Shown: piece after piece, positions 47,198 through 57,703 of the stretch
How positions within the stretch are numbered: position 1 is the first letter of the stretch
Layout of the letters: the number at the start of each line of letters is the position of its first letter
Assembly (NCBI GenBank): GCA_022769485.1
Contig: JALEJU010000031.1
Coordinates: forward strand, 17,453-81,452
Direction of reading: 5' to 3'
From: Bacillota bacterium
Lineage (GTDB): Bacteria > Bacillota > Clostridia > Peptostreptococcales > Anaerovoracaceae
Length of the DNA stretch: 64,000 nucleotides
Notes under the pieces: generated by a model
What the model saw: only the letters and a program-made list of their open reading frames with translations
Told to the model about the DNA's origin: nothing
Database searches by the model: none
Position numbers and translations under genes: made by a program

Positions 47198-47881
47198 CTA
47201 TTCTCCCAGCAAAATTGCTGTTAAATCCATAGGATCCACAATTACGCCGTCCTTATACACTCTCATGTTACCGGAAGCGATCTCGTCGATCAGGATCACC
47301 TTTCCGTCATCTGCCACGCCGAATTCGAATTTGATATCATACAGTTCCAGCCCTTTTTCCTTCAGAACCTCGCTGACTACTGCAGTGATTTTTCTGGTGG
47401 TCTCTTTGGTTTCCGCATACTGCGCAGGAGACATAACGCCCAGTATTTCCAATCCGTCCACGGTTACCAGCGGATCTTCTCTTTCATCGTCTTTCAGCGT
47501 CATTTCCACATAAGCGTCTAACTTCTGCCCTTCTTCTACATATCTTCCGTAACGGCGGAAAAAGCTTCCTACCGCCCGGTAACGGCAGATAACTTCCAAC
47601 CCCTGACCAAATGTCTTCGTAGCTCTGACTTCCATTCTGGAATTTTCAATATCAGCGCTGATATAATGCGTTTCAATTCCTGCTTTTTTCAGGATTTCAA
47701 AGAACATAACAGAAACTCTCAGATTCTGTTTTCCGATTCCGTCGATGGACAGCCCTACTGTGTTTGCGCCCGGGTCAAATACACCGTCGGTACCCGTACA
47801 GGTATCTTTAAAAAGCAAGCTGTAATTTCCGTTTTCCAAAGCATAAACGTCTTTTGTTTTCCCACTGTACACTAAATTCAT
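47198..47881 (-). CDS. purC: Phosphoribosylaminoimidazole-succinocarboxamide synthase
   Basis: PurC joins aspartate to CAIR in the purine pathway. The 227-residue protein has [11 protein letters not shown] at the N-terminus, [14 protein letters not shown] near residue 98, the motif [10 protein letters not shown] and [12 protein letters not shown] near the end. It is the last gene of the pur operon, 20 bases after purL. purB, needed for the next step, is not in this window. Confidence 0.96.
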   Translation of the reverse strand: MNLVYSGKTKDVYALENGNYSLLFKDTCTGTDGVFDPGANTVGLSIDGIGKQNLRVSVMFFEILKKAGIETHYISADIENSRMEVRATKTFGQGLEVICRYRAVGSFFRRYGRYVEEGQKLDAYVEMTLKDDEREDPLVTVDGLEILGVMSPAQYAETKETTRKITAVVSEVLKEKGLELYDIKFEFGVADDGKVILIDEIASGNMRVYKDGVIVDPMDLTAILLGE

Positions 47882-47901
47882 CTCTTATCTCCTTTGTTTC
47901 A

Positions 47902-50900
47902 TTATTTAAAATATTTAACAGCGCTTTTAAACATGCCGTTCCCGGCAGGTGTGCAGACATTTTTATAAAGTCCCGGGCGAAGCATACGTTCCGTATGACC
48001 CATTTTCCCGAAAATGCGTCCGTCGGGAGACGTAATTCCCTCTACCGCATAATAGGAGCCGTTGGGGTTGTATTGAATCTCCATGGTCGGGCTGCCGTCC
48101 TCGTCCACATACTGCGTGGCAATCTGTCCGTTTTCGGCAAGCTGATCCAGGAGTTCCCTGCTGCACACAAAGCGTCCCTCTCCATGAGAAATTGCCATAG
48201 TGTGAATTTCCCCTACTTCACATTCCGAAAGCCAGGGAGATTTTACAGAAGCGATCCTCGTACGAATCAGCTTGGACTGGTGGCGCCCGATCAGATTCGG
48301 CGCCAGAGTCGGGAAGCTTTCATCCGCTTCTGAAATCTTTCCGTAGGGAACAAGTCCCATCTTGATCAGAGCTTGGAAACCATTGCAAATTCCGGCCATC
48401 AAGCCGTCTCTTTTATTTAAAAATTCATGAATTGCCTCGGTCAATGCAGGGTTGCGGAAAAATGCCGCGATAAACTTACCGGAACCGTCCGGCTCATCTC
48501 CCCCGGAAAAACCGCCGGGCAGCATGATGATCTGCGAACTTTCAATTTGCTTCCTCATAACTTCGGCAGTCTCCGCCAACGCACCGGGTGTCAAATTCCG
48601 CACCAGCACAATTTCCGCCTTTGCTCCCGCATCCTCGAAAGCTCTCGCCGTATCGTATTCGCAATTGGTTCCCGGGAATACAGGAATCAAAACTTTCGGC
48701 CTTGCAATGCCGGCTCCGGAGGCTTTCCGAGCGCCCCGTTTCTCATAAACAAACGTTTTTAACGGTTCCTCCGTCTGCTCCGCATTGCAGGGATAAACCG
48801 ATTCCAGCCGAGCGTCGTAAACTGCTTCTATTTCTTCCAGAGAAACAGTTTCTCCGTTTCCTTCCAGCACCCAATCCGACAGCGTAACACCCACAGGAAC
48901 GCCCACGGGCTCCGCGTCTTCTGCAAGTTCCAGCAGGAAAGAGCCGTAACCGTAAGAAAAAGCGTTTTCCACAGCAAAGCCGTCATCAAACCGGAACCCG
49001 ATCCGGTTTCCAAGCCCCATCTTATATATACCTTCCGCGGCTCCGCCGTAACCGGGAGTATATGCGCTGCGAACCTTTCCTGCCGCAGTCAATTCCGCAA
49101 CCGCATCGAAAACGCGGATCAAACTTTCCGCCGAAGGAAGTCCACGACCGTCATATTCCGGAGCCAGCCATACCACACGGCTTCCCGCCTGCTTAAATTC
49201 CGGGGAAACGACTTTATCATTTTCACACACAGACACCGCAAAGGAAATCAAAGTGGGAGGTACATGAATGGACTCAAAGCTTCCGCTCATGGAATCCTTC
49301 CCTCCGATAGCCGCCACTTCCAAATCCATCTGCGCTTTTAACGCGCCTAAAAGTGCGGAGAAAGGCTTACCCCACTTTTCCGGCGCGGAACCCAGCTTTT
49401 CAAAATATTCCTGGAAGCTGAGCCAGCATTGCTGCCGCGTTCCGCCGGAAGCTAACAGCTTCGCCACGGATTCCACTACGGCCAGATACGCACCTGCGTA
49501 AGGATCTTTCTCGCTGATATACGGATTAAAGCCATATGCCATAGCGCTGCAGGTAGTAGTCTCGCCTTCTAAGAGAGGAATTTTGGAAACCATAGCCTGC
49601 GCCGGAGTTTTTTGGTATTTTCCGCCGAAGGGCATGAGTACCGTTCCCGCCCCGATAGTGGAGTCAAACCGTTCTGTCAAACCTCGCTTAGAGCAGACAT
49701 TCAGATCATCTGCCAGTTCCCGCATGGATTCTTTCAGAGAATCCTTATAAGGATGTGCAAACTCAAATTTACTCCCCGCTTCTACCCGCAGGTTCGTATG
49801 CTTCTGCGCGCCATTGGTATTCAGAAAAGCTCTGGACAAATCAACGATGGTTTTGCCCCGCCATTTAATTACAATCCGAGGATCCTCCTGCACCTCGGCC
49901 ACCACTCTTGCCTCCAGGTTTTCCTGCTCCGCCAGTTTCAGGAAAGCGTCCACATCTTCCTTGCCCAAAACCACTGCCATTCGCTCCTGAGATTCGCTGA
50001 TGGCCAGCTCTGTTCCGTCAAGGCCTTCGTATTTCCGAAGCACTTGATCCAGATCGATATTCAATCCGTCAGCCAATTCCCCGATGGCAACGGAAACACC
50101 GCCCGCACCGAAATCGTTGCAGCGTTTAATCATCTTTGCCGCCTCGCCGTTTCGGAACAATCTCTGCAGCTTTCGTTCCTCCGGCGCGTTTCCTTTCTGT
50201 ACCTCTGCACCGCAGCTGGTCAAAGAGCTGCTGTCATGAGATTTGGAAGATCCGGTAGCGCCGCCGCAGCCGTCCCTTCCCGTCCGGCCGCCCAGCAAAA
50301 CAATCCGGTCACCGGGGGCAGGCGTTTCCCTGCGTACATTTTCTTTGGGAGCCGCCGCGATAACAGCGCCTACTTCCATACGCTTGGCAATATAGCCCGG
50401 ATGGTAAATTTCATCTACCAGGCCGGTAGCCAGACCAATCTGGTTTCCGTAGGAAGAATAACCTGCTGCCGCTGCATTTACAATCGTTCTCTGGGGAAGC
50501 TTTCCTTCCAGCGTATCTTCGATAGGTGCCGTTGGATCTCCCGCACCTGTTACTCTCATAGCCTGATATACATAGCCTCTTCCGGAAAGCGGATCCCGGA
50601 TGGCGCCGCCTATACAGGTGGCCGCGCCGCCGAACGGTTCGATCTCCGTAGGATGATTGTGCGTTTCATTCTTAAACAGAAGCAGCCAATCCTCCTGTCT
50701 GCCGTCCACGTCCGCTTTGATTTTCACCGTGCAGGCGTTGACTTCCTCGGAACGATCCAGACTATCCAGCTTTCCCCTTGCACTCAAAGTGCGGGCACCG
50801 ATAGTTGCAATATCCATCAAAGTGACAGGTTTGTTTCTTCCGGTCTCCCGCCGAAGCTGCAAATACGCCTCGTAAGCCTTTTCCACATCTTTATCCTGAA

Positions 50901-51606
50901 TATCCGCCTTGTCAATCTCCGTAGAAAATGTGGTATGGCGGCAGTGATCCGACCAGTAAGTATCCAGAACCCGCAGTTCCGTCACCGTGGGGCATCTTCC
51001 TTCACTGCGGAAATAATCCCTGCAGCAGATCAGATCGTTCCGATCCATAGCCAGTCCATATTGACGAATCCACTCGTCCAAAGCGTTTCCTTCCAGATCA
51101 AGAAATCCTTCCAGAACGGCTACATCCGCCGGAATCTCGCATGTCATTTCCAGAGTCTCCGGTTTTTCCAGAGAAGCTTCCCTGCATTCTACAGGATTGA
51201 TCACATAGTTTTTGATTGCTGCGATTTCCTCGGCCGTCAGATTTCCGTACAGCAAATAGACCTTCGCCGTCGCTACGTTAGGACGCTCTTTTTGCGAAAT
51301 GATCTGGATGCACTGTGCTGCCGAATCCGCTCTTTGATCAAACTGACCCGGAAGATATTCCACCGCAAAAACAGCATCATACCCCGCAGGGATCTCATCC
51401 CGGATTTCATCCAGCGCCGGTTCGGAAAACACGTTAGTCTTGCAGGTTTCAAACAGACTGTCATCGATATTTTCTACATCGTATCGGTTCAGCAGGCGCA
51501 GATCCGTTAACCCTTTTATGCCGATCAGCTCCCGCAGCTCACTTAAAAGGGCTTTCGCTTCTCCGGCATATTCTTTCTTTTTTTCCACATATACTCTGTA
51601 AATCAT
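47902..51606 (-). CDS. purL: Phosphoribosylformylglycinamidine synthase, single-chain
   Basis: This 1234-residue enzyme converts FGAR to FGAM using glutamine. It fuses the synthase core (KNETHNHPTEIEPFGGAATC near residue 310, two AIRS-like halves) with a C-terminal glutamine amidotransferase (IPVFPGTNCEYD, MLPGGFSGGDEPDGSG, the catalytic Cys in LMAGICNGFQALI near residue 1105). It therefore needs no separate purQ or purS, and neither is present. It overlaps purD by four bases. Confidence 0.96.
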   Translation of the reverse strand: MIYRVYVEKKKEYAGEAKALLSELRELIGIKGLTDLRLLNRYDVENIDDSLFETCKTNVFSEPALDEIRDEIPAGYDAVFAVEYLPGQFDQRADSAAQCIQIISQKERPNVATAKVYLLYGNLTAEEIAAIKNYVINPVECREASLEKPETLEMTCEIPADVAVLEGFLDLEGNALDEWIRQYGLAMDRNDLICCRDYFRSEGRCPTVTELRVLDTYWSDHCRHTTFSTEIDKADIQDKDVEKAYEAYLQLRRETGRNKPVTLMDIATIGARTLSARGKLDSLDRSEEVNACTVKIKADVDGRQEDWLLLFKNETHNHPTEIEPFGGAATCIGGAIRDPLSGRGYVYQAMRVTGAGDPTAPIEDTLEGKLPQRTIVNAAAAGYSSYGNQIGLATGLVDEIYHPGYIAKRMEVGAVIAAAPKENVRRETPAPGDRIVLLGGRTGRDGCGGATGSSKSHDSSSLTSCGAEVQKGNAPEERKLQRLFRNGEAAKMIKRCNDFGAGGVSVAIGELADGLNIDLDQVLRKYEGLDGTELAISESQERMAVVLGKEDVDAFLKLAEQENLEARVVAEVQEDPRIVIKWRGKTIVDLSRAFLNTNGAQKHTNLRVEAGSKFEFAHPYKDSLKESMRELADDLNVCSKRGLTERFDSTIGAGTVLMPFGGKYQKTPAQAMVSKIPLLEGETTTCSAMAYGFNPYISEKDPYAGAYLAVVESVAKLLASGGTRQQCWLSFQEYFEKLGSAPEKWGKPFSALLGALKAQMDLEVAAIGGKDSMSGSFESIHVPPTLISFAVSVCENDKVVSPEFKQAGSRVVWLAPEYDGRGLPSAESLIRVFDAVAELTAAGKVRSAYTPGYGGAAEGIYKMGLGNRIGFRFDDGFAVENAFSYGYGSFLLELAEDAEPVGVPVGVTLSDWVLEGNGETVSLEEIEAVYDARLESVYPCNAEQTEEPLKTFVYEKRGARKASGAGIARPKVLIPVFPGTNCEYDTARAFEDAGAKAEIVLVRNLTPGALAETAEVMRKQIESSQIIMLPGGFSGGDEPDGSGKFIAAFFRNPALTEAIHEFLNKRDGLMAGICNGFQALIKMGLVPYGKISEADESFPTLAPNLIGRHQSKLIRTRIASVKSPWLSECEVGEIHTMAISHGEGRFVCSRELLDQLAENGQIATQYVDEDGSPTMEIQYNPNGSYYAVEGITSPDGRIFGKMGHTERMLRPGLYKNVCTPAGNGMFKSAVKYFK

Positions 51607-52877
51607 ACCTGCTTCTCCCCTTCCAAGCCTCGCTTTCCAATGTCCTTTCGATAGTACGCATTCGCAAAATGCACCTGCTTTACAGTTTCATATGCTTTTT
51701 CTACTGCTTCGGGAAGATCGGAAGCCAAAGCCGTAACGCCTAAAACACGCCCTCCCGAAGTCAAAAGCTTTCCGTCCTGCAGTTTTGCTCCTGCAACGAA
51801 AACGAACGCGTCTTCCCGATCGGCCGGCAGGGTGATTTCAAATCCCTTTTCATAACTCTTCGGATAACCCGCCGACGCCATAACAACGCAGCAGGAAGCT
51901 CCGTTCTTAAACGTTACATCCTCTTCCCTAAGCATCCCTTTGGACACTTTCTGCATAATATCCAGCAAATCGCTTTCCAGAAGAGGAAGTACAACCTGCG
52001 CCTCCGGATCCCCGAAACGGCAATTATATTCGATTACCTTCGGTCCTTTTTCCGTGAGCATAAGGCCGAAATACAAACAGCCCCGGAACGGCCTTCCTTC
52101 CGCTTTCATAGCCTGTACAGTGGGATTCAGGATCGTGTCCATGCAAATCTGCGCAATTTCCGGGGTATAAAAGGGGTTGGGGGCGATTGTGCCCATTCCC
52201 CCTGTGTTCGGGCCTCTGTCTCCGTCCAGCGCTCTTTTATGATCCATCGATGAAATCATGGGTACAACGATATTTCCGTCTGTAAAAGACAGTACCGAAA
52301 CCTCGGGTCCGGTTAAAAATTCCTCTACTACGATACGGCTTCCGCTGTCTCCGAAAACTTTATCTTCCATCATGGACAAAACCGCCTGTTTGGCATCTTC
52401 TCTGGTTTCGGCAATTACAACACCCTTTCCCAAAGCCAGCCCGTCCGCTTTAATGACTGCGGGAACCGGCGCTGTTTCCAGATATGCCAGCGCAGAAGCG
52501 GAATCCTCAAACACTTCATAAGCCGCAGTAGGGATTCCGTATTTCTTCATCAGTTCTTTGGAGAACACTTTGCTGCCCTCAATAATCGCCGCGTTCGCTC
52601 TCGGACCGAAGCAGGAGATGCCCGCTTCCTCTAAAGCGTCAACAGCTCCTAAAACCAGAGGGTCATCCGGAGCAACCACGGCAAAATCGATCTTCTCCTT
52701 TACGGCAAATTTCACGATTTCCGGAATGTCTTTCGCTCCGATGGGCACGCAGACTGCGTCCTTCGCGATTCCTCCGTTGCCGGGCAGAGCATAGAGTTCC
52801 AGATCTTCATGCCCTTCCTTCAGCTTTTTTATAATAGCGTGTTCCCGGCCACCGCCTCCAACAACCATTACTTTCAT
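51603..52877 (-). CDS. purD: Phosphoribosylamine--glycine ligase
   Basis: PurD makes GAR from phosphoribosylamine and glycine with ATP. The 424-residue ATP-grasp protein has MKVMVVGGGGREHAI at the start, VIKADGLALGKGVVIAET near residue 135, and GDPEAQVVLPLLESDL near residue 288. ATG 52877 has GAGGA upstream; the in-frame TTG at 52883 lies within the spacing and is less likely. It follows glyA by 12 bases and overlaps purL. Confidence 0.96.
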   Translation of the reverse strand: MKVMVVGGGGREHAIIKKLKEGHEDLELYALPGNGGIAKDAVCVPIGAKDIPEIVKFAVKEKIDFAVVAPDDPLVLGAVDALEEAGISCFGPRANAAIIEGSKVFSKELMKKYGIPTAAYEVFEDSASALAYLETAPVPAVIKADGLALGKGVVIAETREDAKQAVLSMMEDKVFGDSGSRIVVEEFLTGPEVSVLSFTDGNIVVPMISSMDHKRALDGDRGPNTGGMGTIAPNPFYTPEIAQICMDTILNPTVQAMKAEGRPFRGCLYFGLMLTEKGPKVIEYNCRFGDPEAQVVLPLLESDLLDIMQKVSKGMLREEDVTFKNGASCCVVMASAGYPKSYEKGFEITLPADREDAFVFVAGAKLQDGKLLTSGGRVLGVTALASDLPEAVEKAYETVKQVHFANAYYRKDIGKRGLEGEKQV

Positions 52878-52889
52878 TTTCAAATCCTC

Positions 52890-54140
52890 TTATCCTTCGT
52901 AAATAGGATGCTGCGCGCAGAGAGCTTTCACTTCCGCTTCAATTTCCGCCCTTTTCGCTTCAAAATCTACAGCAGCCATCTTCATAATCCGCGCAATGGT
53001 TACCATATCCGCTTCTTTAAATCCTCTGCTGGTTACCGCAGGAGTACCGATTCGCAAGCCGCTGGTCACGAAGGGGCTTTCCGGATCGTCAGGGATCGTA
53101 TTTTTATTTGCTGTAATATGCACCTCATCCAGGCGCTTTTCAAATTCTTTACCGGTTAAACCAAAGGGTCTCAGGTCAGCAATCATAAGATGATTATCCG
53201 TCCCGCCGGAAATAATTTTAAAGCCCTGCTTCAACAGTTCGTCGCAGAGCACCGAAGCGTTCGCTACGATCTGCTTTTGGTAATTCTTAAAATCATCGGT
53301 CAACGCTTCGCCGAATGCAACCGCTTTTCCGGCGATAATGTGCATCAGAGGGCCGCCCTGTACGCCGGGGAAGATAGCCTTATCAATAGCCTTTGCGTAT
53401 TCTTCCTTGCACAGGATAAATCCGCCTCTGGGGCCTCTTAAAGTTTTATGAGTGGTAGAAGTAACTACATCCGCATACGGAACCGGATTTTCATGGAGTC
53501 CGGCCGCGATCAACCCCGCAATGTGCGCCATGTCCACCATCAGATAAGCTCCTACGGATTTAGCGATCTCGCTGCAGCGCTTAAAATCAATCTTTCTGGA
53601 ATAGGCACTGGCTCCCACAACGATCATTTTCGGCTTGCATTCCACCGCAATCCGTTCCATTTCATCGTAATCCAAAAGCTGAGTCTCGCTGTTTACACCA
53701 TACTGATGGATATCAAAATATTTACCGGAGATATTGACCGGGGATCCATGGCTCAGATGCCCGCCGTGGTTCAGGTTCATGCCCATAACCGTATCTCCGG
53801 GCTGCAGCAGCGCAAAGAACGTGGCCAGATTTGCATTGGCTCCGCTGTGAGGCTGTACATTGGCGTGCTCCGCGCCGAACAGTTTCTTTACCCGATCTCT
53901 TGCCAGATTCTCTACAATATCCACATATTCACAGCCGCCGTAATAACGTTTTCCGGGATACCCTTCCGCATACTTATTGGTTAAAACACTGCCTGCTGCC
54001 AACAAAACCCCGGGGGAAACGATATTTTCAGACGCAATCAACTCGATGTTGTTTCTCTGACGGTTCAATTCCAAATTGCAGGCTTCATAAACCTCTTTAT
54101 CAAAGGATTCCAATTCTTCAAAATAATTGTTAATATTCAA
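52890..54140 (-). CDS. glyA: Serine hydroxymethyltransferase
   Basis: GlyA converts serine and tetrahydrofolate to glycine and methylene-THF. The 416-residue PLP enzyme has [47 protein letters not shown] and the PLP-Lys motif [14 protein letters not shown] near residue 228. It probably starts at TTG 54140, with GGAG seven bases upstream. Its place in the pur operon is logical: glycine feeds PurD, and one-carbon units feed PurN and the AICAR formyltransferase. Confidence 0.97.
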   Translation of the reverse strand: MNINNYFEELESFDKEVYEACNLELNRQRNNIELIASENIVSPGVLLAAGSVLTNKYAEGYPGKRYYGGCEYVDIVENLARDRVKKLFGAEHANVQPHSGANANLATFFALLQPGDTVMGMNLNHGGHLSHGSPVNISGKYFDIHQYGVNSETQLLDYDEMERIAVECKPKMIVVGASAYSRKIDFKRCSEIAKSVGAYLMVDMAHIAGLIAAGLHENPVPYADVVTSTTHKTLRGPRGGFILCKEEYAKAIDKAIFPGVQGGPLMHIIAGKAVAFGEALTDDFKNYQKQIVANASVLCDELLKQGFKIISGGTDNHLMIADLRPFGLTGKEFEKRLDEVHITANKNTIPDDPESPFVTSGLRIGTPAVTSRGFKEADMVTIARIMKMAAVDFEAKRAEIEAEVKALCAQHPIYEG

Positions 54141-54163
54141 TGTCTTTCTCCTTTCACGCTACC

Positions 54164-55348
54164 TTAGTGGTGGAACAATCTCATGCCGGTAAAGGCCATT
54201 ACCATCCCGTAACGGTCGCAGGTTTCGATTACATGGTCATCCCGAATCGATCCGCCCGGTTCTGCAACATATGATACGCCACTTTTTGCGGCTCTGTCAA
54301 TGTTGTCGCCGAACGGAAAGAATGCGTCGCTTCCCAGAGAAACGCCCTTGATTTTCGATAAAAACGCTTCCTGATCTGCTTTTGTAAATGCCTCCGGCTT
54401 TTCCTTAAATACTCTCTGCCACTGGCCGTCCGCCAGAATATCTTCACTGCGATCGGAAAGATAAACGTCGATAGCATTATCTCTGTCGGGGCGTCCTACG
54501 CTCTCCAGAAACGGCAAATTTAAAACCTTTTCACAGCGGCGCAGCTGCCAAGTATCTGCCTTGCCTCCCGCCAGACGCGTACAGTGAATTCTGGACTGCT
54601 GCCCCGCGCCTACGCCGATAGCCTGTCCTTCCGCCGCAAAGCATACGGAATTGGACTGCGTGTATTTTAAAGTAATCAGAGAAATAACCAGATCACGCTT
54701 CGCGTCCTCAGGCAGTTCCTTTTTTGCGGTCACAATGTTCTCCAGAAGCTCCTTACCGATCCGGAAATTATTCCGTCCCTGTTCAAAGGTGATGCCGAAC
54801 ACCTGCTTGCGCTCCTGTTCCTCCGGAACATAATCCGGGTCGATCCGCACGATATTGTAATTTCCCTTTCTCTTTGCTTTTAGAATTTCCAATGCTTCCG
54901 GTTCATAATCGGGGGCGATTATTCCATCGGATACTTCCCTGGCAATCAATTTTGCCGTGGTCACATCGCAGGTATCACTGAGCGCAATCCAGTCCCCGAA
55001 AGAACACATGCGGTCAGTTCCTCTTGCTCTTGCGTAGGCTGTAGCCACCGGAGAATCGTCCAACCCTTCGATGTCGTCAACAAAACAGGCCTTCTTCAGA
55101 TCTTCCGCCATAGGGACAGATACCGCCGCCGAAGTAGGGCTGACATGCTTAAAAGAAGTTGCCGCGGGAAGTCCTAATGCTTCTTTCAGTTCTTTTACCA
55201 GCTGCCAGCTGTTAAATGCGTCCAGAAAATTAATATACCCCGGTCTGCCGTTAAGAATCTCCAAAGGAAGCTCCCCGCCGTTTTCCATAAAAATTCTCGC
55301 AGGTTTCTGATTCGGGTTGCATCCGTATTTCAATTCAAATTCTTTCAT
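54164..55348 (-). CDS. AICAR formyltransferase, stand-alone (PurH C-terminal type)
   Basis: The 394-residue protein matches only the AICAR transformylase half of PurH: LKYGCNPNQKPARIF at the start, SFKHVSPTSAAVSV with the catalytic KH pair near residue 67, KYTQSNSVCFAAEGQAIGVG near residue 230, and SGVSYVAEPGGSIRDDHVI near the end. The IMP cyclohydrolase domain is missing and that step is encoded by the adjacent upstream gene. It formylates AICAR to FAICAR with 10-formyl-THF. GGGAGG precedes ATG 55348. Confidence 0.93.
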   Translation of the reverse strand: MKEFELKYGCNPNQKPARIFMENGGELPLEILNGRPGYINFLDAFNSWQLVKELKEALGLPAATSFKHVSPTSAAVSVPMAEDLKKACFVDDIEGLDDSPVATAYARARGTDRMCSFGDWIALSDTCDVTTAKLIAREVSDGIIAPDYEPEALEILKAKRKGNYNIVRIDPDYVPEEQERKQVFGITFEQGRNNFRIGKELLENIVTAKKELPEDAKRDLVISLITLKYTQSNSVCFAAEGQAIGVGAGQQSRIHCTRLAGGKADTWQLRRCEKVLNLPFLESVGRPDRDNAIDVYLSDRSEDILADGQWQRVFKEKPEAFTKADQEAFLSKIKGVSLGSDAFFPFGDNIDRAAKSGVSYVAEPGGSIRDDHVIETCDRYGMVMAFTGMRLFHH

Positions 55349-55349
55349 G

Positions 55350-56063
55350 TTATTTCTGACCTCCCATTTTGTTCTGCAGGCGGCTTTCTTCTTTGCCGGT
55401 TTCCAGATCGATATATTTTACATATAAAGAAACTTTATTATCCGCATTTAAATTTTTCCATATCATATCCGCGAACACATCGATATCATCGGGGATCTCC
55501 ACCCGATCCGGTTCCCCGGTAAATGTAGGAATAGGGTTCCCGTCACAAACATAGGTATGGATAAAATGACCGTATCCGTTCCGAGCTTCGTATGCGAAAG
55601 TAAACCGGTTGCATCCGCTTCCCTCTTTATCAGCGCTTTTCAATATGCTCAGCTTATAATTTGAGCTTTCCACATCCAAAATACCGCTGATCCTCGGTGT
55701 GAAATTGGGATCCGGTTCAAACGTCCGGGTTTGCAGAGCTTCTTCAAAGGTTTTGCCTTCTTTCAGAAATTCATAAACGGTATCGGTCTGATCCCCGTTG
55801 GTGACGATCAGCTTTTTGCCAAAGCGGCGAATAGGCCAGTAGATAACCAACGTGGGATCTCCCGCCTTTTCATCGTCATAAGGACGAATCATCAGCCCGT
55901 CTTCCTGTTCTATAAACACGCGGTTTCTGCTGTTTTCACTGCGCCCCATAATAAAATACGCCGCAGCGGCTTTTTTCCCGTCTTTGGTTCTGCCGATAAT
56001 GATTCCTCTTCCGGGATAGGTATTTTCTCTTAACTCTTTCGCCAGATCGGTTACTTCGTACAT
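55350..56063 (-). CDS. purO: IMP cyclohydrolase, PurO type
   Basis: The 237-residue protein resembles the archaeal-type IMP cyclohydrolase family: NTYPGRGIIIGRTKDGKKA at the start, FIMGRSENSRNR near residue 38, and PNFTPRISGILD near residue 120. It would close FAICAR to IMP, the last step of the pathway, replacing the N-terminal domain of bifunctional PurH. Position directly before the stand-alone AICAR formyltransferase supports this strongly. Its ATG immediately follows the purN stop. Confidence 0.88.
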   Translation of the reverse strand: MYEVTDLAKELRENTYPGRGIIIGRTKDGKKAAAAYFIMGRSENSRNRVFIEQEDGLMIRPYDDEKAGDPTLVIYWPIRRFGKKLIVTNGDQTDTVYEFLKEGKTFEEALQTRTFEPDPNFTPRISGILDVESSNYKLSILKSADKEGSGCNRFTFAYEARNGYGHFIHTYVCDGNPIPTFTGEPDRVEIPDDIDVFADMIWKNLNADNKVSLYVKYIDLETGKEESRLQNKMGGQK

Positions 56064-56675
56064 CTATTCGTTTCTCTCTTTCTGTATGATTCCAATCACT
56101 TTTTCTACTGCTTCGGGAAGGAGCTTCCACTCCGCTTCTTCCATAACCCGCCGCTGCAGGGTCTGCGGTGTATCCCCTTCCAGCACGTCTACCGCTTTCT
56201 GAAGGATGATCTTTCCGCCGTCCGGAATTTCGTTGACAAAATGCACCGTGGCTCCGGTAACTTTTACCCCGTATTCCAACGCCGCTTCGTGAACACGCAG
56301 CCCGTAAAAACCCGCTCCGCAGAACGCCGGGATCAACGATGGATGAATGTTGATAATCGGCGGACAGGCTTTGATAAAGTCCTCGCTTAAAATCCGCATA
56401 AATCCTGCCAGAACGATCAGTTCCGCACCGGATTCCCGGAGTTCCGCCAACACCGCCTGCTCGAAAATCTCACGGGCTTCCCCCTTCTTTCTCTGCACCA
56501 CTGCCGTGGGAATCCCGTTTTCCTTCGCCCGGGTCAGCGCGTAAGCCTCCGGCTTATCGGACAAAACCAAAACAAATTCTCCGTCCCGGATTTTCCCGCT
56601 CTTTTTCGCGTCAATCAGCGCCTGCAGATTGGTTCCGCCTCCGGAAACCAAAACGGCGATTTTCGTTTTTACCAT
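56064..56675 (-). CDS. purN: Phosphoribosylglycinamide formyltransferase, folate-dependent
   Basis: PurN transfers a formyl group from 10-formyl-THF to GAR. The 203-residue protein has [16 protein letters not shown] at the start, [14 protein letters not shown] near residue 90, the catalytic region [12 protein letters not shown] and [16 protein letters not shown]. It overlaps purM by seven bases; GGAGG precedes its ATG inside the purM end. Confidence 0.96.
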   Translation of the reverse strand: MVKTKIAVLVSGGGTNLQALIDAKKSGKIRDGEFVLVLSDKPEAYALTRAKENGIPTAVVQRKKGEAREIFEQAVLAELRESGAELIVLAGFMRILSEDFIKACPPIINIHPSLIPAFCGAGFYGLRVHEAALEYGVKVTGATVHFVNEIPDGGKIILQKAVDVLEGDTPQTLQRRVMEEAEWKLLPEAVEKVIGIIQKERNE

Positions 56676-57703
56676 AGAGTCACGCCCTCCCCGGAAGCCG
56701 TGATCTCGCCTATGCAGAAAGGCTCTTCTCCTGCGCTGCGCAGAATTCCCATCGCTTTTTCCGCGTCTTCTTCCGCCACAACGATGCTCATGCCTACACC
56801 CATATTGAACGTATTGAACATATCCCGTTCCGGAATGTTTCCCGCCTTCTGAATCAAATCAAAAATAGGAAGTACTTTAACAGCACTCTTTTCAATCTTT
56901 GCTCCCAGCCCTGCGGGGATACTTCGGGGAATATTCTCATAAAATCCGCCGCCGGTAATATGGGAGATTCCCTTTACCTCTACCTGCTCACAGAGCGACA
57001 GAACCGGCTTTACATAGATTTTTGTAGGGGTCAGCAGCGCCTCACCCAGTGTGCAGCCCAATTCATCATAATAACGGCTCAGATCGCTGTTTTCCACATC
57101 AAATACTTTCCGCACCAAAGAAAAGCCGTTGGAATGAACGCCGGAGGAAGGAAGCGCGAGAATTACGTCTCCTTCCTTCATTTTTTTATTGTCAATAACC
57201 TTGCTTTTATCCACAACACCTACCGCGAAGCCGGCCAAGTCATATTCGTCCTCCGGATAAAATCCCGGCATTTCCGCCGTTTCGCCGCCGATCAAAGCCG
57301 CACCGGACTGCACGCACCCCTCCGCTACACCGCAGACGATCTGCGCTATTTTTTCCGGCTTATTTTTACCCGCTGCGATATAATCCAGAAAATACAAAGG
57401 CTTTGCGCCGCAGCAGATAATATCGTTCACGCACATGGCAACGCAGTCAATTCCCACGGTATCGTGCTTATTCTGCAGGAACGCCAGCTTCAGCTTGGTT
57501 CCCACGCCATCCGTCCCGCTGACCAGGATCGGATGGGTCATCCCTGTCAAATCCAGTTCAAAGAGACCTCCGAATCCGCCGATATCGGACAATGCACCTG
57601 CTGTCATAGTCCTCTGGATGTGAGTTTTCATCAGCTGTACGGCTTTGTACCCGGCCGTAATATCTACGCCGGCTTCTTTATAACTTTCGCTGTAGCTTTT
57701 CAT
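56669..57703 (-). CDS. purM: Phosphoribosylformylglycinamidine cyclo-ligase
   Basis: PurM closes the imidazole ring to give AIR. The 344-residue protein has [14 protein letters not shown] near residue 63, [12 protein letters not shown] near residue 138, and [13 protein letters not shown] near residue 248. Its start lies 26 bases inside the purF end, with GGAG upstream, indicating tight translational coupling. Confidence 0.96.
   Translation of the reverse strand: MKSYSESYKEAGVDITAGYKAVQLMKTHIQRTMTAGALSDIGGFGGLFELDLTGMTHPILVSGTDGVGTKLKLAFLQNKHDTVGIDCVAMCVNDIICCGAKPLYFLDYIAAGKNKPEKIAQIVCGVAEGCVQSGAALIGGETAEMPGFYPEDEYDLAGFAVGVVDKSKVIDNKKMKEGDVILALPSSGVHSNGFSLVRKVFDVENSDLSRYYDELGCTLGEALLTPTKIYVKPVLSLCEQVEVKGISHITGGGFYENIPRSIPAGLGAKIEKSAVKVLPIFDLIQKAGNIPERDMFNTFNMGVGMSIVVAEEDAEKAMGILRSAGEEPFCIGEITASGEGVTLW

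Noticed and set aside
49612..51510. A 632-codon open frame on the plus strand
   Set aside because: It is wholly antisense to purL, has no ribosome site or recognisable domain, and its composition is that of reversed coding sequence.
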